5,068 nt of DNA from Methanobacteriota archaeon (lineage in GTDB: Archaea; Thermoplasmatota; Poseidoniia; Poseidoniales; SP79). Below are positions 1 to 4,274 of the stretch, in pieces. Within the stretch, counting starts at the first letter, position 1, and every line of letters starts with the position of its first letter. The DNA lies in NCBI GenBank assembly GCA_002715545.1, contig PAZI01000026.1, positions 8,161 to 13,228 on the forward strand. The letters run 5' to 3'. The notes below the pieces were generated by a model. The model saw only the letters and a list, made by a program, of their open reading frames with translations. It had not been told where the DNA came from and did not search any database. The translations under genes and the position numbers were made by a program.

Positions 1-131
1 AAGTTCCGGGCAATCGTATCTTTTGGTGTTCCCACGACGGTCAGGACGATTTCTTCCTGTCCTTCGCTCGTCACAAGCACGGAACGGAATGTGCCTAAGT
101 CGACTCCGATGTATAGTGTATCATCTGCCAT
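1..131 (-). CDS. MreB/MamK-like actin-family ATPase (N-terminal fragment)
   Basis: The minus-strand frame opens with ATG at 131 and runs off the left edge, so only the first 43 residues are visible. Residues 7-20 (YIGVDLGTFRSVLV) match the phosphate-1 nucleotide-binding loop of the actin/Hsp70/MreB fold, where DLGT contacts the ATP phosphates. The following stretch, with VVGTPKDTIARN near residues 32-43, resembles the MreB/MamK-type bacterial and archaeal actins more than Hsp70 or sugar kinases. Such proteins polymerise in the cytoplasm and commonly organise cell shape or internal positioning; that role is inferred here. A GGAG sits 7 nt before the ATG and a TATA-like element lies about 27 bp upstream. 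The gene follows the zinc-ribbon/TerB-like gene on the same strand after a 54-bp gap. FtsA-like or other actin-fold ATPases remain possible because most of the protein is outside the window. Confidence 0.72.
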   Translation of the reverse strand, partial: MADDTLYIGVDLGTFRSVLVTSEGQEEIVLTVVGTPKDTIARN

Positions 132-138
132 ATCTTCG

Positions 139-142
139 CTCC
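139..142 (-). promoter_or_regulatory. Shine-Dalgarno-like GGAG before the actin-like gene
   Basis: On the minus strand GGAG is followed by 7 nt (CGAAGAT) and then the ATG at 131. The spacing is typical for a ribosome binding site and supports that ATG as the start. If the nearby TATA element fires at the usual archaeal distance, this site would fall outside the transcript, so its use is not certain. Confidence 0.5.
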
Positions 143-153
143 TTATGCAGTCC

Positions 154-163
154 GTATATATAC
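154..163 (-). promoter_or_regulatory. TATA-box-like element upstream of the actin-like gene
   Basis: The sequence GTATATATAC lies in the 54-bp gap between the zinc-ribbon/TerB-like gene and the actin-like gene. Its centre is about 27 bp from the A of the downstream ATG. Archaeal TATA boxes sit about 26 bp ahead of the transcription start, so this would give a leaderless or almost leaderless mRNA. The element is palindromic, so strand is assigned from context. I see no clear purine-rich BRE beside it. Confidence 0.5.
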
Positions 164-185
164 ACATCCACGCATTCTGCAGATG

Positions 186-1187
186 TCATGTCCATGTCTG
201 ACAACCATCACAGTACCAGGCAAGATGTTCAGTGAACAATTGAGCGCCTCCTCCACAGTTGTAGCACTCTTTGAGAACGTCTTCGCCGAATAATCCTACA
301 ACGATGCGGATGTAGTCTTGATCGCTTATTCCAAGCTGATCGCGCATGGCATACAGAAGCTGATCCTCTGATGGCGTGATGACACCGTCTGCAAGAACAA
401 TCTCAACAGCGGTCTTGAAATCATCCAACCTGTGAACATCACGCGGGTCAAGCGACACCCCTCCCTTCTCAGCAACCATATCCTGGCCACCAGGGTCGTC
501 GACGAAGATTACGAGTGAATCTACATCGAGACTCTCATCACGTAATTCGAATAGAATCTGTGGCCCAACGCTGTGAGAGTAAACGAGTTTTGAATGCTTG
601 TTAATGATGAAGGCGATAGAACGAGCGGTGTCTTCTGTCGAGACTCCTCGTCGCCAGCCTTGAGGCGAGTCCTCTTCGAGGTGGTAGAATTCGGTGCCAA
701 TACCAGGGTATTCCAACCGTACTTCTTCACCACCATCAAAATCATTGGTGAGTAAGGTCACTGAACCAACGACGGTGTCTTCTACATTATCATCGTCATC
801 AAAGGCAATCATCAGTGGTTTACGCTCCTCTGATGCAACGTTGAAGTGGCCTTTCATCCCATCCATCCACTTTGATTGGAGCCTCTTCAGGCTGGCCGCT
901 TGCTCTGAAGAGATGTCTTGATTCACGCCTATGACATTCTTCCATTCACCCTGAGAGAGTTCTTCCCGAAATCGGTCTAGATCCTGGCTGTCATCGTCAA
1001 TCGAGCGCCGACTGGGGGGGCCTCGTGCTGACACGTGCGAAGGGTCAGCGAATTCGTATCCACACCGCAGACAACTCAAATATCCAGTCATGGAAGAGGT
1101 GTCGGTTTCACCTCCGCATCGAGGGCAATCGCCTTCCTCACTGACACCAACGCGCTCCACGGACTCTCGCACTCCTCTGCGCGCCAT
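186..1187 (-). CDS. Two-zinc-ribbon protein with TerB-like segment, function unknown
   Basis: I do not recognise a named family for this 333-residue protein. Counting from the ATG at 1187, residues 21-42 form a zinc ribbon (CPRC, 14 residues, CLRC), and residues 308-329 form a second one with the same spacing (CYNC, 14 residues, CDGC). Residues about 254-307 look like a short helical TerB-like segment around ADGVITPSEDQLL, where the ADG-x-I-x-x-x-E pattern is typical of TerB/acidic metal-binding helices. The middle is acidic (a DDDD run near residue 131) with alternating hydrophobic strands, and no signal peptide or membrane segment is visible, so it is probably cytoplasmic. A GTG at 1211 in frame would add eight residues (341 total). 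I prefer ATG 1187 because an AT-rich CATAAT element on the same strand lies about 26 bp upstream, fitting a leaderless start, but the choice is open. It may share direction with the actin-like gene by accident or as a loose operon. Confidence 0.75.
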   Translation of the reverse strand: MARRGVRESVERVGVSEEGDCPRCGGETDTSSMTGYLSCLRCGYEFADPSHVSARGPPSRRSIDDDSQDLDRFREELSQGEWKNVIGVNQDISSEQAASLKRLQSKWMDGMKGHFNVASEERKPLMIAFDDDDNVEDTVVGSVTLLTNDFDGGEEVRLEYPGIGTEFYHLEEDSPQGWRRGVSTEDTARSIAFIINKHSKLVYSHSVGPQILFELRDESLDVDSLVIFVDDPGGQDMVAEKGGVSLDPRDVHRLDDFKTAVEIVLADGVITPSEDQLLYAMRDQLGISDQDYIRIVVGLFGEDVLKECYNCGGGAQLFTEHLAWYCDGCQTWT

Positions 1188-1244
1188 AGGTGTGAGGATG
1201 AACTTGTACACATTATGGTATCCCCGTCGGATTCAAAGCACCCG

Positions 1245-1256
1245 GTCCGTTCGGAC
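1245..1256. repeat. Small dyad (GTCCG-TT-CGGAC) in divergent spacer
   Basis: Two perfect 5-bp inverted arms separated by TT lie in the roughly 150-bp spacer between the minus-strand zinc-ribbon/TerB-like gene and plus-strand kptA. The position is suitable for a dimeric regulator, but a dyad this short occurs by chance often, so this is only a candidate operator. Confidence 0.2.
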
Positions 1257-1317
1257 AAGCATGATTCGTAAGAGTAGCCACGGTTTCTTCAGAGGCTCAA
1301 ACTGCCCCATTACCAAC

Positions 1318-1326
1318 GAGGAAGGT
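1318..1326 (+). promoter_or_regulatory. Ribosome binding site that fixes the kptA start
   Basis: GAGGAAGGT lies 9 nt before the ATG at 1336. It is the only purine-rich stretch near an in-frame start in this region, and it favours 1336 over the upstream in-frame ATGs at 1261 and 1090. Confidence 0.6.
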
Positions 1327-1335
1327 AAATTCATC

Positions 1336-1944
1336 ATGTCCGATCGAGAAGCCGAGCGTCTTGGTAGAATTATGGCCCTCGTTCTCAGACATGCACCTGA
1401 GAAGTTCGGTCTTGAGATGGACTTGAACGGCTGGGTGAACATGAATGATTTTGCTGTTGCAGTGCAGAATAAGAATCGACGTATGCACTGGATCAGGCAG
1501 CATCATTTCCAAGCCATCACTGAAGTGGATGAGAAGGGTCGTTACGAATTCAAAGGTGGCATGGTCCGAGCAACTTATGCTCACAGCGTAGATATCGAGT
1601 TGGACTTGCCGACCGATAATATCCCAGACCTGGCGTTCTTTCCAGTTGAGAGGGGAATTGAGGATGAGGTCCTAGGTATAGGACTTCTCCCAGGGGATAG
1701 GCGTCACGTTCACCTTTCACGAACCTTCGAAGGAGCTTGGGAAGCTGGTTCAGTGCATCATGATCAACCTGTGATTCTTGAAGTGGATTGCATACGTGCA
1801 GTGGCAGATGGGTACACGTTCTATCGTGCAGGTCATCGAGTGATCCTTGTTGAGGAGGTTCCACCTGCTTACATCAGCATCGTTGGTGATGACGATGGGC
1901 GCTATGAGGATGCTCGCGCTGCAGCAGCAAGCGAAGAAGAATGA
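1336..1944 (+). CDS. kptA: RNA 2'-phosphotransferase, Tpt1/KptA family
   Basis: The 202-residue protein matches the archaeal Tpt1/KptA family, which removes an internal RNA 2'-phosphate using NAD+, giving ADP-ribose 1'',2''-cyclic phosphate and nicotinamide. Residues 9-21 (LGRIMALVLRHAP) are the N-terminal winged-helix signature with the Arg18-His19 pair. Arg78 sits in RATYAHS, equivalent to the usual R-x-x-x-x-H-S motif. Arg129 lies in HVHLSRTFEGA, and YRAG plus EEVPPAYI close the ADP-ribosyltransferase fold. So the four expected catalytic Arg/His positions are all present. The bacterial/eukaryal L-Y-H-G-T signature is replaced by AFFPV (residues 100-104), which I take as the archaeal variant. 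The start is chosen from the ribosome binding site and from homology beginning only after this Met. The C-terminal tail is acidic and Ala/Glu rich. It is transcribed alone and converges with the 115-residue zinc-ribbon gene. Confidence 0.92.
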   Translation: MSDREAERLGRIMALVLRHAPEKFGLEMDLNGWVNMNDFAVAVQNKNRRMHWIRQHHFQAITEVDEKGRYEFKGGMVRATYAHSVDIELDLPTDNIPDLAFFPVERGIEDEVLGIGLLPGDRRHVHLSRTFEGAWEAGSVHHDQPVILEVDCIRAVADGYTFYRAGHRVILVEEVPPAYISIVGDDDGRYEDARAAAASEEE

Positions 1945-1947
1945 TCA
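1942..1947. other. Abutting convergent stop codons (TGATCA)
   Basis: The TGA of kptA (1942-1944) and the TGA of the minus-strand zinc-ribbon gene (1945-1947, read on the other strand) are directly adjacent and together make the palindrome TGATCA. There is no room for an intergenic terminator, so each transcript must end inside, or run through, the opposite gene. Confidence 0.85.
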
Positions 1948-2292
1948 CTTCTGGCGGGTAGCCCCACACTTGGCACAGAAATCCAGATCTGCTTCCATGG
2001 GCTCTTCGCACGATTGACACGCATTGACGTTCATGGGCTTTTTTGCGTCTTTCTGGTCTCCAGGCTCGGGGGCTCGCTGGATCAATCTTACAGTTGGTAC
2101 CTGTTTTGTTGGTTGGACCCCTGCTTCGGCCCGTTGACTGAACTCACGGTCGAATGAGATAGCAAGGAGTAGTGCCGCTTCAAGTTCGACGAGTCGTCTA
2201 TTTGAGTGGTCGAGGTCGTTGTCACCTTCTGTTTTTTCGATTTCCCGTTGTAGCCAGCGCCGGAAGACATCCAGTGATGGTTCCTGCGCCAT
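1945..2292 (-). CDS. Small C-terminal zinc-ribbon protein, function unknown
   Basis: This is a 115-residue protein with no family I can name. Residues 5-56 look mostly helical and amphipathic (FRRWLQREIEK, then RRLVELEAALLLAISFDREF), followed by a Pro/Gln/Lys-rich linker (about 58-90). A zinc ribbon follows, with CQSC at 92-95 and CAKC at 106-109 separated by ten residues. This is the common double-CxxC rubredoxin-like knuckle seen in many small archaeal proteins, where it may serve protein or nucleic-acid contacts; no specific role can be assigned. There is no signal peptide or membrane span. The ATG at 2292 has no convincing ribosome binding site (upstream ACCCTGACC), but a CATAAG element about 25 bp upstream could drive a leaderless mRNA. 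It is divergent from the isopentenyl phosphate kinase gene with 24 bp between start codons and converges on kptA. The zinc ribbon and bounded position between two confident genes support it as real. Confidence 0.7.
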   Translation of the reverse strand: MAQEPSLDVFRRWLQREIEKTEGDNDLDHSNRRLVELEAALLLAISFDREFSQRAEAGVQPTKQVPTVRLIQRAPEPGDQKDAKKPMNVNACQSCEEPMEADLDFCAKCGATRQK

Positions 2293-2312
2293 GGTCAGGG
2301 TGAGAGCACGTC

Positions 2313-2320
2313 TCTTATGG
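2313..2320 (-). promoter_or_regulatory. Possible TATA-like element for the small zinc-ribbon gene
   Basis: CCATAAGA on the minus strand is centred about 25 bp ahead of the ATG at 2292, suiting a leaderless archaeal transcript. It overlaps the ATG of the divergent isopentenyl phosphate kinase gene. It is a weak match with no supporting BRE. Confidence 0.2.
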
Positions 2321-3168
2321 ATTCACCGCGTCGTCGGGTTGTGACCGCCCGTGCACTCGTCAAGCTTGGAGGTGCTTTGCTCACCGATAAGCTCACTTAC
2401 AAGACTCTTGACCACGACGCGCTGAACCAGTCTGTCCGGGCTGTTGTTGAAGCGGCAAAGGATGGGGTCGAACTCCTCCTCGTCCTAGGGGCGGGCAGTT
2501 ACGGCCATTCCCTTGCACGCCACCTTCGGTTGAATGAGGGATATCTCCCTGGATGGAGCCCAGGGCCGGTGACTCCTTGGGGGAAATCTTCTGCTGACCA
2601 GATGCAAGGCGTACATGAGGTTCGCTCTGACCTTGCTGAATTGAGTGATGCAGTAATCTCTCAATTAGTCAAATATGGTCTAGATGTCCAATTCATTCCA
2701 GCTCGCGAGTTCGTCACATTGACCGAGACTGGAGAGGCTGAGTGGACTCCTCCGAATCTCGATTCACAGGTGTTCATGACTCAAGGCGACGTAGTCGATC
2801 GGCATGGTTCTGCTCGATTTGGAATTCTTTCAGGAGATCAGCTGATGTGGTTATTCTCAGGAACCGGTTCAATGAGTCATGCAGTCTTTGCTCTTGATGG
2901 CGTTGATGGTCTTATGACAAGACCCCCTGATCATCCAGATGCGGTTCTCATTGATTGGTTTGCACCCGGTGACATCAGCAATGTCTCAGTAGATGAAGAC
3001 CATGACGTCACGGGCGGCATGGGAGCGAAAATCGAGATCGCCTGTATGATCTCATCTCAGATGCCAGTGACTTTTGTCAATGGAAGGCGTGCTGATCGAT
3101 TGACCGCTGCGATTCTTGGTAAGAAGGTGAAGGGTACTTTGGTGAGTGCTGAACCGCCCTCGGTTTGA
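2317..3168 (+). CDS. ipk: Isopentenyl phosphate kinase
   Basis: This enzyme of the amino acid kinase fold phosphorylates isopentenyl phosphate with ATP to give isopentenyl diphosphate, the last step of the archaeal modified mevalonate route, in the cytoplasm. In the 283 residues, Lys16-Leu-Gly-Gly19 with Thr23-Asp-Lys25 is the N-terminal phosphate-binding loop. GAGSYGH at 58-64 carries His64, at the position of the family's catalytic histidine that separates this enzyme from other amino acid kinases. GILSGDQL at 169-176 and DGVDGLM form the ATP side. DVTGGMGAK at 230-238 holds the conserved TGGM-x-K motif. The protein is slightly longer than typical members, which I recall as about 245-265 residues, partly from a 14-residue lead before the Lys and a loop near residues 72-95. 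The start is ATG 2317 with a GGTGA 13 nt upstream; an in-frame GTG at 2341 would give a more usual N-terminus. It heads the isoprenoid operon. Confidence 0.93.
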   Translation: MDSPRRRVVTARALVKLGGALLTDKLTYKTLDHDALNQSVRAVVEAAKDGVELLLVLGAGSYGHSLARHLRLNEGYLPGWSPGPVTPWGKSSADQMQGVHEVRSDLAELSDAVISQLVKYGLDVQFIPAREFVTLTETGEAEWTPPNLDSQVFMTQGDVVDRHGSARFGILSGDQLMWLFSGTGSMSHAVFALDGVDGLMTRPPDHPDAVLIDWFAPGDISNVSVDEDHDVTGGMGAKIEIACMISSQMPVTFVNGRRADRLTAAILGKKVKGTLVSAEPPSV

Positions 3169-3175
3169 AATGGGG

Positions 3176-3180
3176 GGAGG
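3176..3180 (+). promoter_or_regulatory. GGAGG that decides the isomerase start
   Basis: GGAGG within a run of seven purines-rich bases lies 7 nt ahead of GTG 3188, the ideal spacing. It is inside the coding sequence if ATG 3170 or GTG 3146 is used instead. Neither of these has a purine-rich site in front of it. Confidence 0.55.
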
Positions 3181-3187
3181 CAGAGGC

Positions 3188-4273
3188 GTGCGCGTGGATG
3201 GCACTGTACCTGACGACATTGAGGCCCGCAAGCGAGCTCATATCGACCTCTGCCTAGATGCTGAGGTTTCCAGCACCGTCAACTGGTGGGACGATGTTCG
3301 ATTCGTGCACGAACCACTCCCCGAGATCGATCGCCCCGATATCGACACCTCCACTACTCTACTCGGTTGCACTTTGAGGGCACCCTTGCTCATCTCAGGT
3401 ATGACAGGTGGTTGCGATTCGGGGGCCTCGATCAACGCCCGCCTCGCTGAAGCCGCAGGTATCGTGGGTGTTGCTATGGGTGTGGGCTCACAGCGCCCTG
3501 CTCTTGAGAAGCCTGAATGGGAATGGAGTTACGAAGTTGTCAAGGACAAAGGAGTCCCACTGATGTTTGGAAATGTTGGAGTTCCACAGCTACTGCCTCA
3601 AGGCGGACGTCCTGCGATGTCCGTCGAGACAATCGGCCGAGCCATGGAGATGGTAGGCGCAGATGCTTGTTGCCTCCATCTGAATTTTCTCCAAGAAGCA
3701 GTGCAGCCTGAAGGGGATGTGTATGCCAAAGGTGCATTGAGCCTCATTGCTGAGGTTGCTTCGAAGTATCCAGTCGTTGCAAAGGAGACGGGCGCAGGAA
3801 TCCATCCTTCTGCAATTTCTCGTCTTGCTGAGGCAGGTGTGTCGGCAGTTGATGTCGGCGGGTTGTCGGGAACCTCATGGTCTGCAGTCGAACATCATCG
3901 TGCTGTAGCAGGTGGATTCACTCAGAAGGCTGCCTTGGGCGAATTGTATTGGGACTGGGGTATTCCAACGCCTGCGTGTGTTGCCTGTGCGCCGGCTGAC
4001 GTGCCGATTATAGCGACCGGAGGTCTGAGGCACGGCCTTGACCTACTCAGAGCGATTGTGCTTGGTGCTCAGGCAGGAGGTTTTGCCCGTCGCTTGCTTC
4101 GAGCGGCCGATACCTCAGTAGATGCAGTCGTCCAAGAGTTAGAGGGAATCATCGACGAATTTGCTACGGGCATGTTCCTTCTTGGTGCTCGAACTCTGGC
4201 TGATCTCACTGATGTTGAAGCAATGGTCACAGGCGATCTAGCATCTTGGGTGAATCATCTAGGGAGAGAGTGA
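3188..4273 (+). CDS. fni: Type 2 isopentenyl-diphosphate delta-isomerase (FMN dependent)
   Basis: This enzyme interconverts IPP and DMAPP on a TIM barrel using reduced FMN, with NAD(P)H and Mg2+; it is unrelated to the type 1 isomerase. Counting from GTG 3188 (361 residues), R14-K15-x-x-H18-I is the N-terminal substrate-binding signature. APLLISGMTGG ending at 75 is the FMN-contacting strand, and GSQR at 100-103 follows. H164-x-N166-x-x-Q169-E170 carries the conserved Gln/Glu pair assigned to protonation and Mg2+ binding. K199-E200 lies in VAKETGAG, DVGGLSGTSW is at 222-231, and ATGGLR at 276-281 binds the FMN phosphate. All expected motifs are intact. Alternative in-frame starts are ATG 3170 (one base after the kinase stop, 367 residues) and GTG 3146 (overlapping the kinase); the GGAGG favours 3188. 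It is the second gene of the operon and leaves one base before the synthase start. Confidence 0.95.
   Translation: MRVDGTVPDDIEARKRAHIDLCLDAEVSSTVNWWDDVRFVHEPLPEIDRPDIDTSTTLLGCTLRAPLLISGMTGGCDSGASINARLAEAAGIVGVAMGVGSQRPALEKPEWEWSYEVVKDKGVPLMFGNVGVPQLLPQGGRPAMSVETIGRAMEMVGADACCLHLNFLQEAVQPEGDVYAKGALSLIAEVASKYPVVAKETGAGIHPSAISRLAEAGVSAVDVGGLSGTSWSAVEHHRAVAGGFTQKAALGELYWDWGIPTPACVACAPADVPIIATGGLRHGLDLLRAIVLGAQAGGFARRLLRAADTSVDAVVQELEGIIDEFATGMFLLGARTLADLTDVEAMVTGDLASWVNHLGRE
4262..4266 (+). promoter_or_regulatory. Ribosome binding site for the TTG-initiated synthase
   Basis: GGGAG within AGGGAGAGAG lies at the end of the isomerase gene, 8 nt before TTG 4275. It supports initiation at this unusual codon and suggests translational coupling with the upstream gene. 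Confidence 0.6.
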
Positions 4274-4274
4274 T

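Noticed and set aside
23..235. 70-residue plus-strand open frame spanning the actin-like start and the spacer
   Set aside because: It runs antisense across the actin-like N-terminus and its promoter, and has random-looking composition.
1090..1335. 82-residue N-terminal extension of kptA from upstream in-frame ATGs at 1090 or 1261
   Set aside because: The 1090 version overlaps the opposite-strand zinc-ribbon coding region, the extra residues show no family similarity, and the ribosome binding site supports 1336.
1550..1864. 104-residue minus-strand open frame opposite kptA
   Set aside because: It is a shadow of a well-supported gene, with no recognisable domain and no start signals.
2039..2044. 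T6 run as a kptA terminator
   Set aside because: It is a plausible archaeal oligo-T stop, but it is about 95 bp past the stop codon inside another gene, and a similar T6 at 2230-2235 shows such runs are not distinctive here.
2303..2315. AGAG-CACGT-CTCT dyad between the divergent starts
   Set aside because: Four-base arms are too short to separate from chance.
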